IMG/VR virus record: IMGVR_UViG_3300012685_000005
Coordinates: 1-58,682 of that record
Direction: 5' to 3' (one strand)
DNA from: a virus
DNA: 58,682 nt
Each line of letters starts with the position of its first letter. Position 1 is the stretch's first letter. Positions 19,031-26,827 of this stretch are shown here, one piece after another. The translations under genes were made by a program, and so were the position numbers. The notes under the pieces were generated by a model. That model saw nothing but the letters and a program-made list of their open reading frames with translations, did not search any database and was not told the origin of the DNA.

Positions 19031-20065
19031 ATGGTAACTCCGTTCATTCCGCCTCAGACCATCATGGGCAATGCTGGCTCAAGTAATGCGCCACCAGGAC
19101 CACTCACGCTGACGCAAATCAATAGCATACTGAGTCCCGCTCAGCAGCCGGCAATCGCGGCGGCGGCCGGATATAACGTTCCTACGTTCGGTGCAGGGAT
19201 GTTTCTTAATACGAATTGGTTTCTCCATGGTTTTTATAGTCCTCCGTCGGGAGGAGCCGCGCAGAACGGCAATGGTATCTATCTTGATGGCACAGGCAAT
19301 GGCTACGGGATTTGCACGGCCAAAGCGGGTGCGGGTCATACATGGACCGGAACGACTTTTGGAGGAGGAGCATATATTGAAGCGCTATTGTCCTTTCCGC
19401 CAAGTGCCTCACCTGGTGCCCATTGGCCCGCCTTCTGGTCGCAGGACATTGAAACGCTTTCGCAAAATGCCATTACCGCAGCCAATGCATGGGGAGGCCC
19501 CACTTATAATGGAGCTACCGCTTATACGATAGGCCAAATGGTTAGTTTAAGTGGTCTTTCCTATCGATGTATTGCCAATACAACCGGTAATGCACCGCCG
19601 AATGCTACTTTTTGGCAAGGTCCCTATGGTAACTGGGTGGAACCAGATTTCTTTGAATTAGACGCGGGCAACATCACCAAATATGGCATTCAAATGCATA
19701 ATTGGTATGGGACGATTCCGGGCGCATCGAATGTGAATTGTGTCACGTCGGGCAGTCCCGTCACGATTCCCGCTTCCGTGAGTTTTGCCAACTTCAACAA
19801 AATTGGTTGGTTGTGGATTCCCGCTACTGCCACCACTCAGGGTTCCGCGCAATGGTTTTTCAATGGCGCGCAAATGGGACCGACGGTCAACTGGAATCAA
19901 TATAATTCTGGATTGGCACCGCCGCCCGCCGTCGGCGGTAGCGCTGGGTCCATTTTGGATCAACGGCATTTGGCGTTAGTGCTAAATACTAATACGACGT
20001 GTCCGACGCAAATAGTTTCGGTTCAGGTATGGCAAGCGTCGGCCGCTGGGAATTTGGTACAGTAA
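19031..20065 (+). CDS. GH16-like enzyme with inserted CBM5/12-like module
   Basis: Encodes 344 residues from the ATG at 19,031 (AGGAAG upstream). It shows GH16/lectin-fold landmarks: GAHWPAFWSQDIE before the active site and VEPDFFELD, where E204-x-D206-x-x-E209 fits the E-x-D-x-(x)-E catalytic signature of GH16. Between them (about residues 155-198) is a module YNGATAYTIGQMVSLSGLSY...C, then NAPPNATFWQ, with the spacing of small chitin/cellulose-binding CBM5/12 domains. The C-terminal strands complete the jelly-roll (GWLWIPATATTQGSAQWFFN). It probably cleaves a beta-glucan-like or galactan host polymer. The substrate cannot be read from sequence. Confidence 0.7.
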   Translation: MVTPFIPPQTIMGNAGSSNAPPGPLTLTQINSILSPAQQPAIAAAAGYNVPTFGAGMFLNTNWFLHGFYSPPSGGAAQNGNGIYLDGTGNGYGICTAKAGAGHTWTGTTFGGGAYIEALLSFPPSASPGAHWPAFWSQDIETLSQNAITAANAWGGPTYNGATAYTIGQMVSLSGLSYRCIANTTGNAPPNATFWQGPYGNWVEPDFFELDAGNITKYGIQMHNWYGTIPGASNVNCVTSGSPVTIPASVSFANFNKIGWLWIPATATTQGSAQWFFNGAQMGPTVNWNQYNSGLAPPPAVGGSAGSILDQRHLALVLNTNTTCPTQIVSVQVWQASAAGNLVQ

Positions 20066-20141
20066 TGATGAAGCGTGCGATATGTCACACGCAGGAATAC
20101 CCACAGGGACGTACAGTACCGCCATGGAAAGGAAGCGCAGA

Positions 20142-20393
20142 ATGACCGATCAATTCAAAATGGGCGAAATGTCCGCACGTCTTGACGTGGGGGATCAGCG
20201 TCACCTCGAAAATACTAGGAATCTTGAGGCGATCAAACTCGAACAGACCCAGACCAACAAGAAATTGCAGGAGCTGGTCGACGCTATGACACTCGTCCGT
20301 GGTGGATTCCGCACCCTGATGGCGGTCGGCGTCGTGAGCGCGTCCATCGGCGCGTTCATCAGTAACCTGTTCCACTGGTGGAAGGGGCCATGA
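20142..20393 (+). CDS. Small single-TM protein, lysis region
   Basis: Encodes 83 residues from the ATG at 20,142 (AAAGGAAGCG upstream); an upstream in-frame ATG adds a short tail but has no better site. The N-terminal 50 residues are charged and helical, followed by one transmembrane segment near the C-terminus (LMAVGVVSASIGAFISNLF) and a short WWKGP tail. It overlaps the endolysin start (ATGA). It could be a holin or pinholin-type protein, or an endolysin regulator. Confidence 0.55.
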   Translation: MTDQFKMGEMSARLDVGDQRHLENTRNLEAIKLEQTQTNKKLQELVDAMTLVRGGFRTLMAVGVVSASIGAFISNLFHWWKGP

Positions 20394-20818
20394 GTGCCGT
20401 CAGCGTATTCTTGGCGCGTAAGACTCGCGAAGAGGGCGACAGGCTATTGCCTTATGATGACGCAACCGGAAAGCCTGTGAAGGCTCCCATCGGCAATCTG
20501 TCATGGGGTCGCGGCTATAATCTCATGCAATGCGGCTCTTCCGGGCTATTCGATGTCATGGATGCCTTTCTCGTGAGTGCGCTCAATCATCAATTGCAAT
20601 CTTACGATTGGTATATCAATGCGGGCGACGTGCGCGCCTCGGTATTTTTGGATATCGCGTATAACGCGGGACTACACGGGCTGCTGTCTTATCCGCGGAT
20701 GCTCGATGCGGCGGCGAAAGGTGATTGGACCGAGGCGGCGGCGCAATGCACGGAACGTGATCCAAAGCTTGATGCTTCCCGATATGCACCCTTACGGTCC
20801 CTACTTCTCTCTGGCTAA
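20390..20818 (+). CDS. Endolysin, T4-lysozyme-like (GH24-type)
   Basis: Encodes 142 residues. Alignment by eye to T4 lysozyme gives E15 (E11 in T4), D24 (D20) and then S38-W-G where T4 has T26-I-G. The spacer between D24 and S38 is longer than in T4. The remaining protein (VRASVFLDIAYNAGLHGLLSYPRML) matches the helical lobe. It cleaves peptidoglycan at the end of infection. No signal or SAR sequence is present, so it needs a holin. Thr to Ser at the catalytic position is conservative. Confidence 0.75.
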   Translation: MSAVSVFLARKTREEGDRLLPYDDATGKPVKAPIGNLSWGRGYNLMQCGSSGLFDVMDAFLVSALNHQLQSYDWYINAGDVRASVFLDIAYNAGLHGLLSYPRMLDAAAKGDWTEAAAQCTERDPKLDASRYAPLRSLLLSG

Positions 20819-20833
20819 CATGAGGTTCTGGCA

Positions 20834-21142
20834 ATGGCTACAGCAACGATTACGATCACACTGCCGACGACACGGAAGGATGGCAGCGCCTTCGCCGCCA
20901 CAGATTACGGTGCGGCTACTGTCTTCCGAGACGGGGTTGCCATTACAACCCTCACGGCTCCGGAATTGGTGGCGACGGATGCGGCGGTAGTTCCTGGCGT
21001 TTCGGTCTACACGGCCTCGATTATGGATACACAGACGCCGCCTGTCGCGTCTGGGTTGTCCGCGCCCGTCACCGCGCCAGCGTTGGGCACCCCACCGCTC
21101 GCCGCACCGGGAGTGCCTATGTTGACGGTGGCTGTCGCGTAA
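20834..21142 (+). CDS. Small Ig-like or beta-sandwich protein
   Basis: Encodes 102 residues with a beta pattern (ATITITLPTTRKDGSAF, VSVYTASIMDTQ) and an Ala/Pro-rich C-terminal third. The length and strand order suggest an Ig-like or fibronectin-like fold, as on phage surfaces. It interrupts the lysis genes. Its role is unknown. Confidence 0.55.
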   Translation: MATATITITLPTTRKDGSAFAATDYGAATVFRDGVAITTLTAPELVATDAAVVPGVSVYTASIMDTQTPPVASGLSAPVTAPALGTPPLAAPGVPMLTVAVA

Positions 21143-21166
21143 GCGTAAAACACAGGGAGTGAAGTC

Positions 21167-21364
21167 ATGGCAGACGATCCACAAAAACCGGGATTTACCC
21201 CTTCGGCCTCGACGACAGGCAGCGCGATCGGCGCCGCGCTGGCGACCATCATTGTCTATGGATTCCATACGAAGGGCATCGATTTCCCTGCGGGAATGGA
21301 AGCGGCGATCGGCGCGATCATCACCGTTCTCGCCGGATACTTGCCGGCATCGGGGCGACGGTGA
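21167..21364 (+). CDS. Probable holin, two short TM segments
   Basis: Encodes 65 residues with a hydrophobic stretch at about 18-33 (GSAIGAALATIIVYGF) and another at about 43-60 (MEAAIGAIITVLAGYL), separated by a short polar turn, and a basic end ASGRR. Size and topology fit a class II-like holin that opens the membrane for the endolysin. The gene overlaps Rz by four bases (GTGA). No signature motif exists for holins, so the call is by size and context. Confidence 0.55.
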   Translation: MADDPQKPGFTPSASTTGSAIGAALATIIVYGFHTKGIDFPAGMEAAIGAIITVLAGYLPASGRR

Positions 21365-21843
21365 CGCGCTTCGAAATCTACGGGATGATCCTGCTCGTCA
21401 TCCTCTTCGGCAATGCCGCGTGTTACCTCAAAGGCCATGCGGATGGCTCGCGCGCGAAAGCCGCCGAGGTCGCGGCCGATGTGCTCAATGCTAATAACAA
21501 GGTGGATACGCTCAATGGAACACTTCAATCTACCGCCAATCAATATGCTAAGGACCTGGCATCTAAGGATCAAACTCACGCTGATCAACTTGCTGCTGCT
21601 ATTGCTAGTGTTAAGCCTGTCATCGTGCGCGTCCCTGCAACAGGTAGTGTGCAAGCGGGTAACTCTGCCGGATCCACCAGCGGTGCCGGAGGACAACGAT
21701 CCTCAGACGGCGATCTGTCAGCAAGCATCAATATTGCACCAGCCGAACTTGTGTTCGCCGGAAAGTACCAAACCTGTCGCGACTCCCTAGCAACGTACAA
21801 AGCGTTCTATGCCGGCGTCCTGGCTAAAGTGAACCATCCGTGA
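21361..21843 (+). CDS. i-spanin (Rz-like) inner-membrane protein
   Basis: Encodes 160 residues, GTG start. A single N-terminal transmembrane helix (YGMILLVILFGNAACYL) precedes a helical periplasmic domain (about 25-90) and a disordered Ser/Gly stretch. It would bridge to an outer-membrane lipoprotein to disrupt the outer membrane after endolysin action. The partner Rz1-like gene is embedded in another frame of the same DNA. Confidence 0.7.
   Translation: MTRFEIYGMILLVILFGNAACYLKGHADGSRAKAAEVAADVLNANNKVDTLNGTLQSTANQYAKDLASKDQTHADQLAAAIASVKPVIVRVPATGSVQAGNSAGSTSGAGGQRSSDGDLSASINIAPAELVFAGKYQTCRDSLATYKAFYAGVLAKVNHP
21545..21790 (+). CDS. Embedded o-spanin (Rz1-like) lipoprotein
   Basis: Encodes 81 residues in the +1 frame, entirely inside the i-spanin gene. 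It starts with MLRTWHLRIKLTLIN, then a Leu-rich stretch ending LSLSSC with a lipobox and Cys28 as the lipidation site, followed by a proline-rich part (LPDPPAVPEDN). This is the standard organisation of Rz1 nested within Rz. The start codon and binding site are weak (TCAATATG), as is usual for nested Rz1. The frame could begin further upstream at 21,413, but the signal sequence favours 21,545. Confidence 0.75.
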   Translation: MLRTWHLRIKLTLINLLLLLLVLSLSSCASLQQVVCKRVTLPDPPAVPEDNDPQTAICQQASILHQPNLCSPESTKPVATP

Positions 21844-22397
21844 GCAAGTGGCTTGCCAAACTGAGCGCGTCCGCCGATAAACTCGGCAATTTCCTGCGCA
21901 ACTTCTTACCGCTCGACAATGCGCCGAAGCTCATGATCATTCTATTCGTGTTCGTGGCGCTGTTTATCGCATTCATGATCTTAGGCAAACGCGCCCACGG
22001 CACGGAGATTCAGGCATCGAGCGGCGCGGCGATCATTCGCGGCGTCGCGCCCGCGCTCAATATCGCCTGGGATGTCCCAAGTGGTCACGGCGGCGATGCG
22101 GTGCGCGCCTCAATGACGCTCATCGGCCATTCGACATTCAAGGACACCGAATATCCGAACAACTATGCGTTCAGTGTGCAGTACATTACGGGATTCGGAC
22201 ATTTCGACATCGGATTGGGACCCGCGTGGCTAGAAAATCCGCGGCCCTATAACGGATCCAACGTCAACTTTAATTTGATGTTTGGCTATCGGTTCACGCG
22301 TTTACCGGTGACTTTGTGGTATAGCCATTTCTCGTGCGGCGGCGCGTGTTCGCCAAATTATGGGAGGGATATCATCCTCGCGGGATATCGGTTTTGA
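21840..22397 (+). CDS. PagL-like outer-membrane lipid A deacylase homologue
   Basis: Encodes 185 residues, GTG start, overlapping the spanin stop. One hydrophobic segment (LMIILFVFVALFIAFMIL) acts as anchor or signal. The remaining 120 residues alternate as short outer-membrane beta-strands. The motif YSHFSCGG (H163, S165) followed 12 residues later by D177 in SPNYGRD matches the spacing of the PagL catalytic His, Ser and Glu (H126, S128, E140), with Asp in place of Glu. It may alter host lipid A or help outer-membrane breakage. Activity is unproven because of the Asp replacement and the two extra Cys. Confidence 0.6.
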   Translation: MSKWLAKLSASADKLGNFLRNFLPLDNAPKLMIILFVFVALFIAFMILGKRAHGTEIQASSGAAIIRGVAPALNIAWDVPSGHGGDAVRASMTLIGHSTFKDTEYPNNYAFSVQYITGFGHFDIGLGPAWLENPRPYNGSNVNFNLMFGYRFTRLPVTLWYSHFSCGGACSPNYGRDIILAGYRF

Positions 22398-22400
22398 CCT

Positions 22401-22490
22401 ATGCTCATGGCCCTCGAAGTGATCGCCGCCACGATTCTGATCGCCGGGGTATTTATTATCATCGTGTTTTACATTGACTTTAGCGACTAA
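22401..22490 (+). CDS. 29-residue single-TM protein
   Basis: Encodes MLMALEVIAATILIAGVFII and nine more residues, almost all one transmembrane helix, starting just after the barrel gene and ending in TAATG with the adaptor gene. The stop-start overlap supports translation. It may be a small lysis regulator or an accessory membrane peptide. Confidence 0.5.
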   Translation: MLMALEVIAATILIAGVFIIIVFYIDFSD

Positions 22491-23266
22491 TGCCAACGCC
22501 CACCAATCCGCTGTCGTTCAACTCGTACATCCAGCAAATGGGCGTGATGGCCGTCATCAATACGCAACTCGTCGCGGGCGTTCAGCAATTCGTCGACGCG
22601 CCAGCCGAAGTCACTGTCCCGATGATGCTGAATTATTCTGAGTTGAGAATCCAGAGAGATTTGGATTTGCTCGCCTCGCAGTCCTCCAACACCTACACGC
22701 TCACAGCGGGCGTGAATGTGTTCCCGCTCCCCGTCGATGATTTCTTGACCGTGCAGACGCTCGAAGTCTTGACCGCAGCCGGCGCGACGCCCGCGCCGCT
22801 GCTCTCCGTGTCGAAAGAGTTCATCCAAAATTGCTATGGCGGACTTGCGTCCGCTGGCACGCCGCAGTATTTCGCGATGTACGGCGATAATTTCGGCAGC
22901 GATCAGGACACGAACACGAATATCCTGCTGGGGCCTCCGCCGAATTTCGCCTACACGTTGCGGGTGACGGGTACGTGTCGCGAGCCATCGCTTTTTCAGA
23001 ATGCGGCGGCGGGCGTGGCGGATACCGAGTACACGTACATATCCAGCTATATGCCTGATTTATTGATCATGGCGAGCATGATTTATATCTCGGCGTTTCA
23101 GCGCAACTTCAGCGCAACCGCCGATGACGTGCCAATGGGTCAGACCTACGAGAAGCAATATCAGGCGCTGCGCATCGGGGCGATTCAGGAAGAGAATAGG
23201 CGCAAGCAATTGGGTTCTGCGTATTCAGCCTATTCCACGCCGACCTCGGCGACGCCGACGCGGTGA
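22490..23266 (+). CDS. Head-tail adaptor protein
   Basis: Encodes 258 residues. Starts with LSFNSYIQQMGVMAVIN, then PMMLNYSELRIQRDLDLLAS, an arrangement typical of podoviral head-tail adaptors ('LxFxxYxxxxAxLAVx ... MixYAELRxQRDLDFL'). A middle strand section ('FPLPVDDFLTVQTLEVL') and a C-terminal helical hairpin follow. It would bind beneath the portal and start the tail. Good spacing with the next tail hub gene. Confidence 0.7.
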   Translation: MPTPTNPLSFNSYIQQMGVMAVINTQLVAGVQQFVDAPAEVTVPMMLNYSELRIQRDLDLLASQSSNTYTLTAGVNVFPLPVDDFLTVQTLEVLTAAGATPAPLLSVSKEFIQNCYGGLASAGTPQYFAMYGDNFGSDQDTNTNILLGPPPNFAYTLRVTGTCREPSLFQNAAAGVADTEYTYISSYMPDLLIMASMIYISAFQRNFSATADDVPMGQTYEKQYQALRIGAIQEENRRKQLGSAYSAYSTPTSATPTR

Positions 23267-23269
23267 TCT

Positions 23270-25384
23270 ATGCCGCATGCCGCATTCAAATTGGTCCCAG
23301 GAACGGATACCGAGGAAACTCCCGCACTCAATGAGAATTCTGGAATCTCGCAGACCCAACTGATTCGCTTCAAACCCGATCGCAATGGACTCGGGCTCGT
23401 GGAAAAAATCGGCGGTTGGGACCGATTCTATGTCTCGTCCATGCTCGCCATCGTGCGCGCCCTATGGGCCTGGGAGGACTTGAACCTTAACTCCCACCTC
23501 GCCGTCGGCACGGAAACCATCATAGGGCAGATGTCCGCGCAGCTCGCGGTGATCACGAACGGCGCGCTACTCGATATCACGCCGACCTCGGTCATCGACA
23601 ACATAGCGCCCGTGATCACCACGCAGGCCGGAAGTTATTCGGTCATCGTCACGGACAACGTGACAACCGGCATCACGAATTACGATTCCGTGTACATCGC
23701 GACGCCAATCAGTATCGGCGGATTGATCCTGTTTGGGTTTTATCCGTGCTCGCCCGATGGGATTCTGACACCGAACGGTTATACGATATGGTCGCGCGAT
23801 ATTCTGGGGAATCTGCTACCCGCACCGGCATCCTCATCGCTACCAGTCCTACCGTCCTTTTCAACGGTCGGGCCGGCTGGCGCGGTCGCGGGATCAAGCA
23901 CGGTGACAGTGATGCTGCCGAATTACACCTATGCGGCTGGCGGTACATTCCCAGTGCTCACACCGACATCAGTCGGCGGCATCACATTCTACGGCAATTA
24001 CGTCGTGCAGTCGCTCATCGATGTGAACAATTTCACGATCATCGCGAACACGGCGGCGACCTCGTCCGATATGGGCACGCTCAATGGCGGCCTTGCACAG
24101 TTCATCTACTCGCTAGGCCAAGGCGCGATTCCGGGCGGCACAGGCTACGGCATCGGTTCCTATGGCGGCGGCGGGTACGGCACGGGAACGCCCATCGTGC
24201 CGCAAGCGGGAACGGCGATCAACGCCATCGATTGGACGCTCGATAACTGGGGCGAGATTCTCATCGCCTGCGCGATTCAACCCGTCGGCGGTACGCCGTT
24301 TCAGCCGATCTACCAATGGGACCCCGGGCAGCCGACGGCGACCGTGATCGAGGCGGGCCCGCCCGTCAACGATGGCATTTTCGTCGCCATGCCGCAGCGG
24401 CAGGTTGTCGCGTGGGGCTCGACACAGACCGGCATTCAGGACCCATTGCTCGTGCGCTGGTGCGATGTCGGAAATTTCAATGTGTGGACGGCGACGGTGA
24501 CGAATCAGGCGGGATCGTATCGCATTCCGAAGGGCTCGCGCATCGTCGGCGCATTGCAGGGTCCGCAGCAAGGTTTGATATTGACTGATATCGACGCCTG
24601 GTCGATGCAATATATCGGGCCGCCATTCGTGTACTCGTTCAATGAGATCGGCACGGGCTGCGGATTGATTGCGCGTAAAGCCGTCGCATTCTTCAATGGG
24701 ATTGGCTATTGGATGGGATATTCGCAGATGTATCGATTGAGTGCGAATGGCGTCGAGCCCATGCCGTGCTCGGTGTGGGATGTCGTGTTCCAAAACATTG
24801 ACCGCGCGAACGTGCGCAAAATCCGCGTCGCAGTGAACTCGCTCTTTGGCGAGATTCAGTGGTTCTATCCGTCGCTGGTTGGGGGCGGCGAAGTAGATTC
24901 TTATGTGAAGTTCAACGCGTATCTCAATGTGTGGGATTTTGGTTCACTCGGGCGCACGGCCTGGGTCGATCAATCGGTGTTGGGACCGCCCGTCGGCGCA
25001 GATCCCTCGACGCTGTTGCTCTACCAGCATGAGACATCAAACGATGCCGATGGGCAGGCGATGCTGCCCTCGTTTCAGAGTGGATATTTTACGATTGCCG
25101 AGGGCGACAATAAGACGTTTATCGATCTCATATGGCCTGATTTTAAATGGGGTGCCTATAATCAGGCGCAGAATGCGACGGTGAAGATCACATTTTATGT
25201 AGTCGATTACCCTGGCGACACGCCCACCGCTTATGGCCCTTACTCTGTGACTAAAGCCACGCAATTTTTCAATACGAGGTTGCGAGGGCGATTGGTCTCC
25301 GTGAATATTTCCTCAGATGATTTAGGTAGTTTCTGGAGAATCGGTGCGTTGCGTTATCGCTACGCTGCCGATGGCAAATTCTAA
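23270..25384 (+). CDS. Tail hub or nozzle protein (P22 gp10-like)
   Basis: Encodes 704 residues with repeated short strands and many Trp/Tyr, as in the beta-propeller hub/nozzle proteins of podoviruses. Landmarks include VEKIGGWDRFYVSS near the N-terminus, VRALWAWEDL, GLILTDIDAWSMQYIGPPFV at about residue 435, and KAVAFFNGIGYWMGYSQMY. It would form the tail tube below the adaptor and seal the packaged genome. It follows the adaptor after three bases. Confidence 0.7.
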   Translation: MPHAAFKLVPGTDTEETPALNENSGISQTQLIRFKPDRNGLGLVEKIGGWDRFYVSSMLAIVRALWAWEDLNLNSHLAVGTETIIGQMSAQLAVITNGALLDITPTSVIDNIAPVITTQAGSYSVIVTDNVTTGITNYDSVYIATPISIGGLILFGFYPCSPDGILTPNGYTIWSRDILGNLLPAPASSSLPVLPSFSTVGPAGAVAGSSTVTVMLPNYTYAAGGTFPVLTPTSVGGITFYGNYVVQSLIDVNNFTIIANTAATSSDMGTLNGGLAQFIYSLGQGAIPGGTGYGIGSYGGGGYGTGTPIVPQAGTAINAIDWTLDNWGEILIACAIQPVGGTPFQPIYQWDPGQPTATVIEAGPPVNDGIFVAMPQRQVVAWGSTQTGIQDPLLVRWCDVGNFNVWTATVTNQAGSYRIPKGSRIVGALQGPQQGLILTDIDAWSMQYIGPPFVYSFNEIGTGCGLIARKAVAFFNGIGYWMGYSQMYRLSANGVEPMPCSVWDVVFQNIDRANVRKIRVAVNSLFGEIQWFYPSLVGGGEVDSYVKFNAYLNVWDFGSLGRTAWVDQSVLGPPVGADPSTLLLYQHETSNDADGQAMLPSFQSGYFTIAEGDNKTFIDLIWPDFKWGAYNQAQNATVKITFYVVDYPGDTPTAYGPYSVTKATQFFNTRLRGRLVSVNISSDDLGSFWRIGALRYRYAADGKF

Positions 25385-25729
25385 ATGTCAGCCTCCACCT
25401 CCGATGTGCTTTCCGCGATCAAAAATATCGTGACCGCTCTCGCCAACGCGACGCAGACTTATCTGAACGTCAATGGCACGCTGAACGCCGCCAACATCGC
25501 GACGCCGACCGTCGTCAAAACATCGGCCGGCCGCATTGCCGAGGTAAGCGTGCTGACGGCGGGAACCGCGCCCGGGATTATCTACGATGGCGCGACGTTG
25601 ACCGCGACCACGAAGCCGCTCGGCGTGATTCCGAATACGGTTGGGATTTTTACAGTGAATCTCGCGACGAGTTTCGGACTGCTCGTTGTGCCGGGTACTG
25701 GACAGGTTGTGACGGTTGGGTACTCGTAA
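25385..25729 (+). CDS. Small beta-rich tail protein
   Basis: Encodes 114 residues, starting directly after the hub stop (TAAATG). The N-terminal 25 residues are helical, then Thr/Ala/Val strands with a clear 'KTSAGRIAEVSVLTAGTAPG' segment typical of small phage tail proteins. It is probably a virion protein. No catalytic residues. Confidence 0.6.
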   Translation: MSASTSDVLSAIKNIVTALANATQTYLNVNGTLNAANIATPTVVKTSAGRIAEVSVLTAGTAPGIIYDGATLTATTKPLGVIPNTVGIFTVNLATSFGLLVVPGTGQVVTVGYS

Positions 25730-25772
25730 TGTTGCGCCTGATCGGTAACCCGACATATCTCGGAGGTCTCTG

Positions 25773-25844
25773 ATGAGCCACTGGACCACGTACTTCCTCC
25801 AACCTGGCACGGCAGAGGGCGGGCGCGTGCGGAGTATACGCTAA
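25773..25844 (+). CDS. 23-residue peptide gene
   Basis: A strong CGGAGG lies eight bases before ATG at 25,773. The peptide (MSHWTTYFLQPGTAEGGRVR plus three residues) ends in TAATG, overlapping the next start by one base. The strong site and overlap favour translation. It may couple expression of the large protein after it. Confidence 0.45.
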   Translation: MSHWTTYFLQPGTAEGGRVRSIR

Positions 25845-26827
25845 TGCCATTGTTACCCGGCAAGAAAAATATTCCGACGAACATTCGCGAGATGCAAGAC
25901 GCGGGACATCCGCATGACCAAGCCGTCGCCTCTGCCCTCAACGTCGCGCGCAAACATCGCGAGGGCGGCGGCGCGACTGTGCCACATGTGCACAAGCCGA
26001 AATTCAAGGCACACGGCATACACACGGGGCCGATCCATAGTTCTGTTGCGGGGCGCACGGATCACCTGCCCATGCATGTACCCACAGGGTCCTACGTGCT
26101 TCCTGCCGATATCGTGAGCGCGGGCGGCGAGGGTAACACCGCAGCGGGCTTTAAGATTCTACGCCGCACCTTCGGCGGCGAACCCTATGGCGCGGGTGCG
26201 TCTCCGTACGGTCAGTCCACAGGACCCTACGGCATGGCGGCGGGAGGCGCCGCCAAGCATCACGCGGCTGGGATTCTGTTCATTTCGCCCGATGACAAGA
26301 TTCTCCTGATGCGTCGCACCGGCAAAGACAAAGATCATGGCGGCGAGTGGGCGTTGCCGGCGGGCGGCATCGAAAAAGGCGAATCGCCCGAAGAGGCCGC
26401 GCGACGCGAAACCGAAGAGGAAACGGGCCACGAATACGATGGCGCGCTCTCGGAGATCACGAACCGCACGCGCGACGGCGTCGAGTTCACGACGTTCGTG
26501 GCGCACGTCAAGGAATTCGAGCCGAAACTCAATGAAGAACACTCCGAGCATCGATGGGTGACGACAGATGAGGCGCGCGAGATGGACTTGCATCCGGGGC
26601 TACGTGCGACTTTAGATCGGCTCCGCGCCCACAAAGCGCGCGGCGGATCGGTCGGCGTGCCCATCGTCGCGGCGGGCGGCGAGTGGGTGGTGCATCCGGA
26701 GCATGTCGAGCATGCGGGCGGCGGCGATTTGGATATGGGCCATCGCGTACTTGATGAGTTCGTCAATCGCATTCGAAAAGAATTGATCGGGACACTACAA
26801 AAATTACCAGGACCGCGCCGTGACTGA
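25844..26827 (+). CDS. Virion-type protein carrying an inserted Nudix hydrolase domain
   Basis: Encodes 327 residues. The first 60 (LLPGKKNIPTNIREMQDAGH) and the last 70 (VPIVAAGGEWVVHPEHVEHA, then a helix ending KLPGPRRD) look like the two ends of one common phage virion protein. Between them, about residues 137-250, sits a Nudix fold with a full GX5EX7REXXEEXG box at about 174-196. Nudix enzymes cleave nucleoside diphosphate-linked compounds (dNTPs, NAD-like, RNA caps). The insertion may deliver the enzyme with the virion, which is inference. Confidence 0.75.
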   Translation: MPLLPGKKNIPTNIREMQDAGHPHDQAVASALNVARKHREGGGATVPHVHKPKFKAHGIHTGPIHSSVAGRTDHLPMHVPTGSYVLPADIVSAGGEGNTAAGFKILRRTFGGEPYGAGASPYGQSTGPYGMAAGGAAKHHAAGILFISPDDKILLMRRTGKDKDHGGEWALPAGGIEKGESPEEAARRETEEETGHEYDGALSEITNRTRDGVEFTTFVAHVKEFEPKLNEEHSEHRWVTTDEAREMDLHPGLRATLDRLRAHKARGGSVGVPIVAAGGEWVVHPEHVEHAGGGDLDMGHRVLDEFVNRIRKELIGTLQKLPGPRRD

